DNA of 64,000 nt from SABI01 sp028532915 (GCA_963677225.1 OY781923.1:2604001-2668000); one strand, 5' to 3'. Positions 43,350-52,294 are shown, numbered from the stretch's first letter. Program-made: numbers and translations. Notes: generated by a model from the sequence alone, not told the origin.

Positions 43350-44786
43350 TCAGTTCAGCACAGAATCCTTCCATGTCAACACAGGTCTGCGTGCCGCAGT
43401 AACCTCATCGACTTTCGTAAGCACGTTCTTTATCGAATCGGGATCTTTTTCGGCCTGTGAGATGATCGACAGCAGAGCATCGGCGAAAGCGTCCAGACTT
43501 CCGAGAGGTTCTGTCTCGGTAGGTTCTATCATCATAGCCTCGGCCACGATCAGGGGGAAATAGACTGTGGGAGGATGAAAACCTCTGCTTATAAGAGCTT
43601 TTGCCACATCGAGTGCGGTCACACCAGTCTTTTCCTTCAGGTCTCTGAACGATAGTACGACCTCGTGCAGACTCTCGGTGGCAAATCCCAGACCGACCGC
43701 TTCACTCAGCCTCGCTCTCAGATAATTCGCATTAAGGACAGCTATCTGTGAACTGTACTGAAGGCCCTTTCTTCCCAAAGTGAGGATATAGGCATACGCA
43801 CGAAGAAGAACCGGGAAGTTTCCCCAGAAGCCGAGGGTCTTTCCGATAGAGTCTTTCAGGTCGTACGAAAGAGAGTACCCGTCCTCACCTTTGATTATAT
43901 CCGGAACAGGGAGGAAACCGCGCAGGAAAGCTTTGACCAGAACAGGGCCGGCTCCCGGACCTCCTCCGCCGTGCGGAGTCGAGAATGTCTTGTGGACATT
44001 CACATGCATCACATCGAATCCCATCTCTCCCGGGCGTATCATCTCCATGATAGCATTGAGATTGGCTCCATCGTAATACAGCAAAGCGCCGCAGGAGTGT
44101 ACCATATCGGCGATCTTCGACATTTCTGTCTCAAAAGAACCGACGGTGTTCGGATTCGTGAGCATCACCGCAGCGATGTTCTCATTCAGAAGAGATGCAA
44201 GTGCCGCAGTATCGATCAGCCCTTTTTCATTCACAGGAATCTCAATCACATCCATGGAACAGAAAGCGGCGGAAGCGGGATTGGTTCCGTGCGCATTCGA
44301 AGGGATGAGAACTGTATTACGCTTACTCTCTCCTCTTTTTCGATGGTATGATTTAATGATATGCAGCCCGATGTACTCTCCCTGCGCCCCTCCCGCACTC
44401 TGAAGCGTTCCCCAATCCATCCCCACAAGAGAACACAGTTCGGTCAGAAGGGAGTGAAGGATTTCAAGACTTCCCTGAACCGTCGATAGAGGCTGAAGGG
44501 GATGGATGGAAGTGAACATCGAATCGGAAGCTATCTCATCATGTATCTTCGGATTGTACTTCATGGTGCACGATCCCAAAGGATAGATCCCCCGATCGAT
44601 ACTGTATGTATCTTGCGCAAGAGAGGTAAAATGGCGGACTACCTCCAGCTCGCAGACAGTCGGAATATCCGGGAGTTCACATCGGCGAAGATGCTGAGGC
44701 AGCGGTGCAGCGGAGGGGACATCGGATCGGGGGTATGAGTAGCCTTGAGCCTCAACATTTCCCATCTCACACAGTAAAGGACTCAT
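43350..44786 (-). CDS. gcvPB: Glycine dehydrogenase (decarboxylating) subunit 2
   Basis: The 478-residue subunit is the C-terminal half of the two-part P protein of the glycine cleavage system. It carries the PLP lysine in HVNVHKTFSTPHGGGGPG (about 259-276). It also shows SYPRSDVPS, YPLGSCTMKYNP near 66 and AHGTNPASAAF near 165. With GcvPA it decarboxylates glycine and loads the aminomethyl group on GcvH. The start overlaps the gcvPA stop by four bases. Confidence 0.95.
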   Translation of the reverse strand: MSPLLCEMGNVEAQGYSYPRSDVPSAAPLPQHLRRCELPDIPTVCELEVVRHFTSLAQDTYSIDRGIYPLGSCTMKYNPKIHDEIASDSMFTSIHPLQPLSTVQGSLEILHSLLTELCSLVGMDWGTLQSAGGAQGEYIGLHIIKSYHRKRGESKRNTVLIPSNAHGTNPASAAFCSMDVIEIPVNEKGLIDTAALASLLNENIAAVMLTNPNTVGSFETEMSKIADMVHSCGALLYYDGANLNAIMEMIRPGEMGFDVMHVNVHKTFSTPHGGGGPGAGPVLVKAFLRGFLPVPDIIKGEDGYSLSYDLKDSIGKTLGFWGNFPVLLRAYAYILTLGRKGLQYSSQIAVLNANYLRARLSEAVGLGFATESLHEVVLSFRDLKEKTGVTALDVAKALISRGFHPPTVYFPLIVAEAMMIEPTETEPLGSLDAFADALLSIISQAEKDPDSIKNVLTKVDEVTAARRPVLTWKDSVLN

Positions 44787-46126
44787 TTTAACACCTCTCT
44801 GAGATGGCCGACATATTCATCGAGCTGCTCTCTGGTATGTTTTTCGGTAACCGCTACGAGCAGTGTCGATCTGTCAGATTCTTGTTCAGTATACCGGTAA
44901 AGGGGGACTCCAGCGAATATGTTGTGCTTGAGGAAATGGTCGAGCACTCTTTCCATTTCATCTTCTGTTGGAAAAATGAGAGGGAACTCGCAGAAGAAAG
45001 GATTCTCTCTTATCACCAGCACATCGGGAATCTCTTTCAATCTGTCGTGGAGATAGTGAGCTTTATCATAGCTTTGGACAGCTGCTTCCTGAAGTCCACT
45101 CTTTCCGACAATGGCAAGGTAGATGGTGCTCATCAAAGCAGCATGAGCATGGTTTGAACAGATATTGCTGGTTGAACGGTATCTGGTGATATGCTGTTCT
45201 CTCGCCTGAAGAGTGAGACAGAAAGCTCTGTTGCCCTCACTGTCTACCGTCTGACCGACTATTCTCCCCGGGATCTTTCTCATCAGTTTTCTGGCGACAC
45301 TCATATAGCCGCAGGTGGCCCCTCCGAATGAAAGGGGAAGACCGAAGACCTGAGTGTCCCCGATAGCGATATCGGCATTCCAGTCTCTGCTGTTCTTCTG
45401 GAGAACAAGAGAGAGCGGATCGCTGGAAATTGAGAAAAGAGCCCCCTGTGTATGAATCACTTCTGCAGCCCCTGTATAATCTTCGATATATCCGTATCTG
45501 TTCGGAGACTGAACGAGAACGCCGGCCGTCCTATCATCGACCATGGCTTTAAGGGAATCAAGATCGCAACATCTGTTGCATTGCGGGATCTCTGTGACCG
45601 ATATATCGTGCAATTCCGCATAGGTTCTGATCACCGAAAGAGTGAACGGATGGAGGGTTGAACTGACCAGTATGGCGTTTTTCTTTTTTCCAGCTCTCAA
45701 CATGAGAGCAATCGCTTCGACGGCCGCACTGTGTCCGTCATAGAGTGATGCGTTCGATACATCCAGTCCGGTGAGAGTGCAGATATAGCTTTGAAACTCG
45801 AATATCGCCTGAAGATATCCCTGAGATAGTTCCGCCTGATACGGAGTGTAGGATGTCACAAACTGGGGAAGAGAGGAGAGGGCTGAAACTGCCGAAGGAA
45901 TGATATGAGAATAGCTTCCGAATCCGAGAAAAGAGAGGCCTCTCACATTCCTGCTGCTGATGGTGTCGAAATAGCGGCGAAGTTCCTCTTCGCTCAATCC
46001 GTTATCAGGGCCCTGAGAGACAGAAACCCCATCGATATGAGAAAACAGCTGTTGTACTGAATCTGCACCGATGGTGTCTAACATATGTTGTATCTGCCGG
46101 TCACTGTGAGGAATGTATGTTGGCAT
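44783..46126 (-). CDS. gcvPA: Glycine dehydrogenase (decarboxylating) subunit 1
   Basis: The 447-residue subunit is the N-terminal half of the two-part P protein. It begins with the typical MPTYIPHSDRQIQHMLDTIG, and has FLGFGSYSHIIPSAV near 67, YTPYQAELSQGYLQAIFEFQ split near 92-111, and the NRYGYIEDY segment. Ten further upstream codons are possible, but the family start is the ATG used here. It follows the outer-membrane protein gene by 66 bp and forms a coupled pair with gcvPB. Confidence 0.94.
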   Translation of the reverse strand: MPTYIPHSDRQIQHMLDTIGADSVQQLFSHIDGVSVSQGPDNGLSEEELRRYFDTISSRNVRGLSFLGFGSYSHIIPSAVSALSSLPQFVTSYTPYQAELSQGYLQAIFEFQSYICTLTGLDVSNASLYDGHSAAVEAIALMLRAGKKKNAILVSSTLHPFTLSVIRTYAELHDISVTEIPQCNRCCDLDSLKAMVDDRTAGVLVQSPNRYGYIEDYTGAAEVIHTQGALFSISSDPLSLVLQKNSRDWNADIAIGDTQVFGLPLSFGGATCGYMSVARKLMRKIPGRIVGQTVDSEGNRAFCLTLQAREQHITRYRSTSNICSNHAHAALMSTIYLAIVGKSGLQEAAVQSYDKAHYLHDRLKEIPDVLVIRENPFFCEFPLIFPTEDEMERVLDHFLKHNIFAGVPLYRYTEQESDRSTLLVAVTEKHTREQLDEYVGHLREVLK

Positions 46127-46192
46127 CTGTGTCCCTTCCGCTTGTGTATATCCCAAGTGTAAAGGAACACCCCATCAGATGCAATCAATATC

Positions 46193-47065
46193 TTACTTCT
46201 GCTGTTCCCATTTCACCCCTACGCTGGCGGTCAGAGAAGAGATGTTGTTCTCGGTGAACTCGTAGGAACTCACCGACCATCTCTCATCATCATCGTACTG
46301 GCTTACCCCTTTACTGGTTCCACCGAAGAATCTTGCGTTACCGAAAAGAGAGAACCCGTCACCGATGTAGTAGGAAGCCCTCAGTGAGGCATCAAGGATC
46401 GATCCTTCGAAGTCGAAATCGGCACCGTTGAACAGAGCACTGCTTGCGTAACTGCCGGCGACATCGGCAGATAACGTCAGTCCGAACGGGAACGAATATT
46501 CGCTGTACAGCTGAAGTGCGGGTACGATCCCCAGATTCTGAGACACGTACAGACCGCTTCCGTCGAGAGCTTCGAATTTTATCGAGGCATTTCTGATCTG
46601 CATCACGACTCCAAGACCGAGAACAGCATCATCGCGACCTCTGAGAACATCATAGGTGTATGAGACGCGGTAGAAAGGGAACGAATAGGTCAGTTCCATG
46701 GGGGTCCCGGCAACAAAGGTCAGCTCAGTATCTGCAGTATCTTCCTCTTTTCCGACAGTGACATCCTCCTGGAATGTGACGTTCGTCTGCAGAAGCAGCG
46801 GCTGATAGGTGAACCAGATGCGGTGAGCACCGTTAATCGTCGCTCCGACGGCGTACCGCTGAAACGGATAGAGCAGATCCTGCCCTCCCTGATTTTTGAA
46901 ATCAAACACATCGGAAGTGCCTCCGTCGGGGGCCTTTCCGTTCTGATAGGTATGAGAGAGGATTCCTATCGTACCCTGCTCTGTCTCCACGAACGGTTCG
47001 AACGTGAATGCGAATAACGGAATTGCGAACAACACCACAAAAAGAGTTGCAATTGTTTTTTTCAT
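46193..47065 (-). CDS. Probable outer membrane beta-barrel protein
   Basis: I do not recognise a named family. The 290-residue protein has a signal peptide (MKKTIATLFVVLFAIPLFAF) and then a chain of alternating polar and hydrophobic strands rich in Tyr, Phe and Gly, for example RVSYTYDVLRG, ALQLYSEYSFPFG and ASLRASYYIGDG, ending in SVGVKWEQQK. This is the pattern of a small outer membrane beta-barrel. The ATG follows GGAGAAAAGAAG. Its position between gcvH and gcvPA in the glycine-cleavage run is unusual, and a role in glycine uptake or an accidental neighbour are both possible. Confidence 0.75.
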   Translation of the reverse strand: MKKTIATLFVVLFAIPLFAFTFEPFVETEQGTIGILSHTYQNGKAPDGGTSDVFDFKNQGGQDLLYPFQRYAVGATINGAHRIWFTYQPLLLQTNVTFQEDVTVGKEEDTADTELTFVAGTPMELTYSFPFYRVSYTYDVLRGRDDAVLGLGVVMQIRNASIKFEALDGSGLYVSQNLGIVPALQLYSEYSFPFGLTLSADVAGSYASSALFNGADFDFEGSILDASLRASYYIGDGFSLFGNARFFGGTSKGVSQYDDDERWSVSSYEFTENNISSLTASVGVKWEQQK

Positions 47066-47081
47066 CTTCTTTTCTCCATTC

Positions 47082-47465
47082 TCAAAGAGTTTCCAGATAT
47101 TCGATATAAGAAGATGCATCAAGCAGCTGTTCGAACTGACTCATGTCGAAATCCTTCAAGATATACAGATGATGAGCATAGCAATCCTCATTGATCAGCT
47201 CTGGAGCATCTGTAAGTTCTTCGTTTACCGAATCCACGGTTCCTCTAATCGGATTATAGATGGCACTCGCAGCCTTCACCGATTCAATATTGGCAATCTC
47301 CTGGTCCGCTTCAAGCTGCTCTCCCACCTCGGGGAATTCCACGAAGACGACCTCGCCGAGACTTTCCTGGGCATAGTCGGTAATACCGACATAAGCGAGA
47401 TTACCGTCAAGGCGAACCCACTCATGCTCCTTTGAATACTTTAATTGTCCTGGAATACCGCTCAT
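47082..47465 (-). CDS. gcvH: Glycine cleavage system H protein
   Basis: The 127-residue carrier shuttles the aminomethyl group between P, T and L proteins. The lipoyl lysine is K64 in IESVKAAS, and the KEHEWVR and GITDYAQESLGEVVFVE segments are typical. The length is normal. It follows glyA by 17 bp with its own ribosome site. No gcvT or dedicated gcvL is found next to it. Confidence 0.95.
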   Translation of the reverse strand: MSGIPGQLKYSKEHEWVRLDGNLAYVGITDYAQESLGEVVFVEFPEVGEQLEADQEIANIESVKAASAIYNPIRGTVDSVNEELTDAPELINEDCYAHHLYILKDFDMSQFEQLLDASSYIEYLETL

Positions 47466-47482
47466 ACATGCCTCCTTTATCC

Positions 47483-49003
47483 TTACTTCTGAACATACTG
47501 ACTTAACAACGCCAGGTCAAGCTCCGGATAAAGAACAAATGAATCGAGAAGGTCCTGAACCCTTCTTGTCGCCTCTTTTACGACACCGTCGGGTGTGACA
47601 AATCTGGCACGACTCGGCTGTCCCTTCTTCGCTCCTTTGGTGATAACGGCGGGACTCGTATTTGAGAGGACAAGATGAATGATCGATGCGATCTCCTTCA
47701 TCTCTTTCTTTCCCATTCCCAATGTGGTGACAGCAGGAGTTCCGATTCTCAGTCCGCTCGTGTACCAGGGACCGTTCTCATCGAACGGGAGGGCATTTCT
47801 GTTGAGTGTGATACCGCATTCTCTCAGTGCACTCTCTCCCTGTCTTCCGTTGATACCGAACGATCTGACATCAAGCAGCATCAGGTGATTATCAGTTCCT
47901 CCTGTGGCTACTGTGATCCCCAAAGCCTCACATTCGGCGGCGAGAGCCTTCGCATTTTCGACGACTTTCTGTGCATATTGTGCAAAAGAAGGGTCGGAAG
48001 CCTCGGTGAAGGCGACAGCCTTTGCTGCCATCACATGAGGAAGCGGGCCTCCGATAACCAGAGGACATCCTTTATCGACACTTTCTGCGAACTCTTTTTT
48101 ACACAGTACCATACCTCCGCGCGGGCCTCTGAGGGTCTTGTGGGTAGTTGTTGTCACTACATCGGCGTGGGCAACAGGATCGAAATCTCCACTCATCGCT
48201 TTTCCTGCCACAAGTCCTGCGAAGTGGGCCATATCCACCATGAATACGGCCCCCACCTTCTCTGCGATCTCCTTCATTTTTCTGAAGTTTATCAGTCTCG
48301 GATAGGCACTGTATCCGGCAAGAAGTATGAGAGGTTTCACCTCCCGAGCAATTCTCTCTATCTCGTCATAGTCGAGAAGACCGGTCTCTCTGTCGACACT
48401 GTAGGAGTAGGCATCGAACATCTGGGCACTGACGTTCTGACGATATCCGTGTGTGAGATGGCCTCCTGAATAGTAATCGAGTCCGAGGATTCTCTGATTG
48501 CCGACTTTCTCGCGGATCGTATTCCAGTCTTCCCGGCTCAGTTCACTGACGTTGGTGATTCCCATCTCTTCCAGAGCAGGGACCTGAACTTTATGGTTCA
48601 AAATAGCCCAGTAGGCGATCAGATTGGCATCAGCTCCGCTGTGAGGCTGAACATAGGCATGCTCAGCATTGAACAGTGAACAGGCAAGAGAGCAGGCATG
48701 TTCTTCGATCACATCGACATTGGCGCATCCTGCGTAGAACCGGTGGAAAGCGAAGCCTTCACTGTATTTATCTGTGAGGAGATTACCCATCGCAGCCTGA
48801 GTCGCTATGCTGGAAAAATTCTCGCTGGCGATCAGTTTGAGGTGAGAACGCTGGTCCTTCAACTCCTGAACGATCGATGAGGCTACGAGAGGAGAGACCG
48901 AGGAAACCACATCCAGATTCGCGATGTAGGAAACAGCTTTCGCATCTATTTCCCCGCCCTGTTTCGACTTGAGATACTCCGACAATAAAGAGACGCTATT
49001 CAT
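47483..49003 (-). CDS. glyA: Serine hydroxymethyltransferase, long form
   Basis: The 506-residue PLP enzyme interconverts serine and glycine with tetrahydrofolate. The PLP lysine is in VTTTTHKTLRGPRGG, and LKLIASENF, YSEGFAFHRFYAGCANVD and the QPHSGADANL loop are present. It is about 90 residues longer than the usual SHMT, with an extended N terminus and a mid insertion near GILNHKVQVPALEEMG-type sequence, like Treponema and Chlamydia enzymes. I start at the ATG 8 bp after CAGGAG. The first gene of the gcv run, it has no glycine riboswitch that I can see upstream. Confidence 0.94.
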   Translation of the reverse strand: MNSVSLLSEYLKSKQGGEIDAKAVSYIANLDVVSSVSPLVASSIVQELKDQRSHLKLIASENFSSIATQAAMGNLLTDKYSEGFAFHRFYAGCANVDVIEEHACSLACSLFNAEHAYVQPHSGADANLIAYWAILNHKVQVPALEEMGITNVSELSREDWNTIREKVGNQRILGLDYYSGGHLTHGYRQNVSAQMFDAYSYSVDRETGLLDYDEIERIAREVKPLILLAGYSAYPRLINFRKMKEIAEKVGAVFMVDMAHFAGLVAGKAMSGDFDPVAHADVVTTTTHKTLRGPRGGMVLCKKEFAESVDKGCPLVIGGPLPHVMAAKAVAFTEASDPSFAQYAQKVVENAKALAAECEALGITVATGGTDNHLMLLDVRSFGINGRQGESALRECGITLNRNALPFDENGPWYTSGLRIGTPAVTTLGMGKKEMKEIASIIHLVLSNTSPAVITKGAKKGQPSRARFVTPDGVVKEATRRVQDLLDSFVLYPELDLALLSQYVQK

Positions 49004-49150
49004 AACCAATACTCCTGACAGATAATCATAGATTTTCTTCATTGTGCCGTTATGTGGTATGAGATGTCAATAAATCGGGAAAAAGAACTTCCTTAATTCA
49101 AAATAATTATCATCTGGGCAGATGCGAAAAAATCCGACGGAACAACTTTA

Positions 49151-49179
49151 TTGACAACCCACAATGCACAAAGTATAGT
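49151..49179 (+). promoter_or_regulatory. Consensus promoter upstream of rsgA and the RNA
   Basis: TTGACA (49151-49156) and TATAGT (49174-49179) are separated by exactly 17 bp, one of the best promoters in the window. Transcription would start near 49186, about 184 nt before the rsgA ATG. The sequence between it and glyA (49004-49150) holds the glyA leader and a CATCTG-N2-CAGATG inverted repeat (49111-49124). Confidence 0.75.
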
Positions 49180-49186
49180 ATCATTA

Positions 49187-49361
49187 ATCTAATGTTTGGA
49201 GTGTGGATGCTTAATAACTATCTGGATTCGGTGATACAGCCCCGTTAATCGGTGTTGTATTGAACTGAATGAACTTTATCTCTTTGAAAGTCTTGTTCTC
49301 AACACCTGTTTCGGGGAAGTCTGAGTAATAGCCGAGAGCTGTTCTTATATTAAATCCGGAC
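49187..49361 (+). ncRNA. Rod-shaped structured RNA, 6S-like candidate or rsgA leader
   Basis: The sequence between a strong promoter and rsgA can fold end to end into one irregular rod. From outside in, the stems are GGAT/ATCC (49205/49354), TTAATA/TATTAA (49211/49348), a bubble of 11 by 12 nt, TCGGT/GCCGA (49228/49331, one G-U), CAG/CTG, CCCCG/CGGGG (49240/49312), GGTGTTG/CAACACC (49251/49300), GAAC/GTTC (49262/49295) and ACTTT/AAAGT (49273/49287). Size, rod shape, bubble and strong promoter recall 6S RNA. No Rfam-type match is claimed. It could equally be a regulatory leader of rsgA, since no terminator separates them. Confidence 0.45.
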
Positions 49362-49369
49362 GGTAGTAA

Positions 49370-50455
49370 ATGAACAATAATAAGCATTATATAACAACTT
49401 TATACAAATATGGGTGGGATGAACACCATTCCATAAACTTCGAACCATTCAAACGACTCGACCATGTTCCTGTACGGATCTGCATGGAAGGACAAGGTGT
49501 CTTTCGGGGAACGGATGGCAGCCGGCAGATTCTTCTGGAATGTTCAGGAGGATTCAGATCATTACAGGATATGGGGCTCCAGCCGAATCCAGTTCCAGGT
49601 GATTGGTGCGCGGTGAAAAAGTATGATGAGAACCGGGGTTTGATCGAAGCTGTCCTCCCCCGAACGAAAGTCTTTCACAAACCGGTGCTGCATGACACCA
49701 ATGGGATCAGAGGCGACGGATGTATCACCATTGCGAATATCGATATGGGCGCGATCGTCATTGATTCCCGGTATGATTTCAATCTTCACCGGATAGACAG
49801 ACTTGTAGCCCTTTTGAGCACTGATGAAATTCGCCCCCTATTGATTCTGACAAAAATCGATCTTATTGATAACATCGAAGCTTACAGAAAAAGAGTCCTT
49901 TCCCGGTTTCCGGATCTTCCCGTATTTATGGTCGACTCTCTGAAAGGTACCGGTATCAAAAATCTTCTCTTATATTTCAGACCACGACAGACAATTATGC
50001 TCATAGGACTCAGCGGAGCAGGAAAGTCTACGCTTGTCAACAGTCTGTGCGATAGACCGATAGCCAGAACAAAAGAAGTGAGAGACAAGGATGGAAGAGG
50101 AAAGCATACGACCACGAACAGACAATTATACCTGCTCCCGAATGGTTCCATTTTGTTTGACACCCCCGGGTTGCGGGTTCTCGGGATGAACAGAGGCTAT
50201 TCGGAAGTCAGTAATTCTTTTCCGGACATTGCAGAACTAGCCAAGTCCTGCCGCTATTCTGATTGCTCCCATACGGGTGAACCGGGGTGTGCTATTAAAA
50301 AAGCTTTATCAGCAGGAGAACTCGAACAGGACAGGTTCCTTCATTATCTGCAGCTATGTGATGAATCTCACAGTATCGAGAAAACTTTGACCAAGAGGAA
50401 CGAGAAAGATAAAGCTCTTGGAAAAGTAAAGTATCTTTATAGGAGAGGAAAATGA
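49370..50455 (+). CDS. rsgA: Ribosome small subunit-dependent GTPase RsgA
   Basis: The 361-residue protein is a circularly permuted GTPase that checks and matures the 30S subunit. An OB domain is at about 30-110, then G4 (LTKID), then the P-loop GLSGAGKSTLVNSL near 214, the switch region with KHTTTNR, DTPG near 265, and a C-terminal zinc knuckle C-x5-C-x-H-x5-C (CRYSDCSHTGEPGC). All motifs are intact. The ribosome site is weak. The stop overlaps the start of the RNHCP gene (ATGA). A long structured leader or separate RNA precedes it. Confidence 0.95.
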   Translation: MNNNKHYITTLYKYGWDEHHSINFEPFKRLDHVPVRICMEGQGVFRGTDGSRQILLECSGGFRSLQDMGLQPNPVPGDWCAVKKYDENRGLIEAVLPRTKVFHKPVLHDTNGIRGDGCITIANIDMGAIVIDSRYDFNLHRIDRLVALLSTDEIRPLLILTKIDLIDNIEAYRKRVLSRFPDLPVFMVDSLKGTGIKNLLLYFRPRQTIMLIGLSGAGKSTLVNSLCDRPIARTKEVRDKDGRGKHTTTNRQLYLLPNGSILFDTPGLRVLGMNRGYSEVSNSFPDIAELAKSCRYSDCSHTGEPGCAIKKALSAGELEQDRFLHYLQLCDESHSIEKTLTKRNEKDKALGKVKYLYRRGK

Positions 50456-50763
50456 GTATGACCGATACTGACGATTTCATATGCCTTCATTGCGGTTATC
50501 CCGTTTCCTCCCGTGCATGGGGGACAAAACACAGAAACCACTGCCCAAACTGCCTGTGGAGCCGCCATGTAGATATCAAACCCGGCGACAGAGCATGCCT
50601 GTGCAGGGGCGAGATGGAACCCATCGCATTATGGGAAGGAGTTGATGGAGAACTTAAAGTGCTGCACAGATGCAGAATATGCGGAACAATCAAAGCAAAT
50701 AGAGTTGCGGGAGATGATAATTTCGATGCCTTGACAAGACTGATTCCCCGACTGTCATCATGA
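50452..50763 (+). CDS. RNHCP-domain zinc-ribbon protein
   Basis: The 103-residue protein shows the RNHCP domain (Pfam) with its name-giving motif RNHCPNCLWSRHVD near 29, a first CxxC pair (CLHC) near 11, CLC near 49, and a last CxxC (CRIC) near 74. These pairs form zinc ribbons. The function is unknown. Overlap with rsgA and the RNA-related neighbours suggest work on ribosomes or RNA, which is inference. Confidence 0.85.
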   Translation: MSMTDTDDFICLHCGYPVSSRAWGTKHRNHCPNCLWSRHVDIKPGDRACLCRGEMEPIALWEGVDGELKVLHRCRICGTIKANRVAGDDNFDALTRLIPRLSS

Positions 50764-50982
50764 ACAGGGATTTATGATAGTCGGCACTCACAAAGAGAAG
50801 CAGAATCTTTTTTCAGCCGGACGTGTGGTGAGTATGAAAAGGTTCTGCTCTCGTTGAAACACTGAATTCTAATCTGCCATATACCGCGACGAACCATGTA
50901 AGCATGACTCTCCTTTTACCACAGTCCGTTCAACTCAAAAAGAGTATCATGATATGTAGTCAAAATATGACCGGAGAACTAT
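50764..50982 (+). other. Intergenic region with a weak stem-loop
   Basis: AGCAGAA (50799-50805) pairs with TTCTGCT (50843-50849), with GAG/CTC beyond a 1-nt bulge, giving a stem that could end the rsgA transcript. The remainder carries the promoter of the methyltransferase gene. A possible TTCAAC box and TATGTA lie near 50930-50960. No gene is seen. Confidence 0.3.
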
Positions 50983-51834
50983 ATGAGATCTATTATCACC
51001 TATCTCGAAGACAAAAAGACCAAAGGCAATATCATTCAGATAATTAGGGAAAACCTTTCCTTGTACCGGATGATACGGACCGAAGAAAAGATACATTCAA
51101 TTGCTGGCCTACTGTATGACCATCTGGTTATGGAATGTGTTCATTCAAACCAGTATATATCTCTGTCACAGAAGACGATGAAGGAAATCGAGAACGTCTA
51201 CAGAAATCTGATTCTGAACCTTAGACACTACGCAATGCAGGGAAGTATCGCTGAAGGAGACCTGGAACAGATCGTAACAAAACACAGAAAGAATCTTATA
51301 CAGACGTTGCAGAATAATGTGAATAATAGAGATCAGAACCAGATTTGCTCACACTGTGCAGAGTATACGGGTTCTTTTCAGTTCAGTCTCCTGCATCTTG
51401 AAGGGAAAATGTTGAGACCACCGATACTCGATCTCGGATGCGGAAGACGTCATCAGCTGATTACTTTTCTGAGATCCAGAGGATACGATAAGCTTTACGG
51501 GATCGATCAATATAAAGGTAATGATCAGAATATACTCTGCGGTAACTGGCTGGAATATTACTTCAGACCTTCTTCATGGGGCACTATTATTGCACATATG
51601 TCCTTTTCAAACCATTTCAGAAGAAGTCTTATCGCTCAAGATCCGGTAAAAGGGCTCTATGAGCGCAAATATCATGAGATTCTGGATTCTCTATCCTTTG
51701 GAGGATCATTTATTTACACTCCGGCCTTGAGAATCATGGAAAAACATCTCGATAAAACAAGATTCTCGATAACCTATCATCCTAATTGTGACGATAGGAA
51801 TCTGGATACTGTCTGCATACAAAAAGAATCCTGA
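50983..51834 (+). CDS. Uncharacterised class I SAM-dependent methyltransferase
   Basis: The 283-residue protein has a helical N-terminal part (about 1-140) and a methyltransferase domain with motif I ILDLGCGRRHQL (about 148-159), an acidic ribose-binding residue in LYGIDQY near 174, and a motif IV-like GTIIAHMSFSNHFR. I cannot assign the substrate. The domain order recalls rRNA methyltransferases with a helical N-domain, but key catalytic signatures of known families are not evident. The ATG follows GGAGA. It stands alone between the rsgA operon and infA. Confidence 0.6.
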   Translation: MRSIITYLEDKKTKGNIIQIIRENLSLYRMIRTEEKIHSIAGLLYDHLVMECVHSNQYISLSQKTMKEIENVYRNLILNLRHYAMQGSIAEGDLEQIVTKHRKNLIQTLQNNVNNRDQNQICSHCAEYTGSFQFSLLHLEGKMLRPPILDLGCGRRHQLITFLRSRGYDKLYGIDQYKGNDQNILCGNWLEYYFRPSSWGTIIAHMSFSNHFRRSLIAQDPVKGLYERKYHEILDSLSFGGSFIYTPALRIMEKHLDKTRFSITYHPNCDDRNLDTVCIQKES

Positions 51835-52001
51835 CGCCTGTTCAGATACAGCGCATCGTGACAATATTCAAAGATCTACCGGTTTCTGACGGACCTGCAT
51901 GTTGAATTCTTCTTCGTTTCAGAGCAAGTGGACATCCTCTTCATCCGATGAGAAGTAAGACGATACTCTCTCTTCCATTTTTTGCGGCATCGTCTACCGA
52001 G

Positions 52002-52030
52002 TTGACAAAACGCGCCCCTTTTTTTACAAT
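52002..52030 (+). promoter_or_regulatory. Promoter of infA
   Basis: TTGACA (52002-52007) and TACAAT (52025-52030) are separated by 17 bp, with transcription expected near 52037. The preceding bases from 51835 contain no recognisable gene. Confidence 0.7.
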
Positions 52031-52075
52031 TCACGAGTTGCCTTTCTAAAGGCGACATACTTTATCGGAGGTATT

Positions 52076-52294
52076 GTGGCTAAAGAAGAAGCAATTGAAG
52101 TCGAGGGACTCGTAAAAGAAGCCCTTCCTAACACTATGTTCCGCGTTGAACTGACCAATGGGCATGTCATACTTGCTCACCTTTCCGGGAAGATGCGCAA
52201 ACACTACATCAGAATCGTCCCTGGGGACACTGTTCGGGTAGCGCTTTCCCCTTATGATCTCACAAGAGGTCGTATTATCTACCGAGAAAGATAG
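52076..52294 (+). CDS. infA: Translation initiation factor IF-1
   Basis: The 72-residue OB-fold protein binds the 30S A site during initiation. Sequence MAKEEAIEVEGLVKEALP, the NGHVILAHLSGKMRKH stretch and VRVALSPYDLTRGRIIYR are typical, and the length is standard. The start is a GTG after CGGAGG. It is a single-gene unit with a consensus promoter. One base separates its stop from the stop of the Smr gene on the other strand. Confidence 0.96.
   Translation: MAKEEAIEVEGLVKEALPNTMFRVELTNGHVILAHLSGKMRKHYIRIVPGDTVRVALSPYDLTRGRIIYRER

Noticed and set aside
49004..49150. Glycine riboswitch upstream of glyA/gcv
   Set aside because: I looked on the minus strand for the conserved tandem glycine-aptamer segments and found none. 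Only a short CATCTG/CAGATG repeat and a TTGACA without a matching -10 are present.
49221..49236. tmRNA-like 5' segment (TCTGGATTCG)
   Set aside because: The match to tmRNA 5' ends is short, and there is no T arm, no tRNA-like 3' end and no tag reading frame downstream before rsgA.
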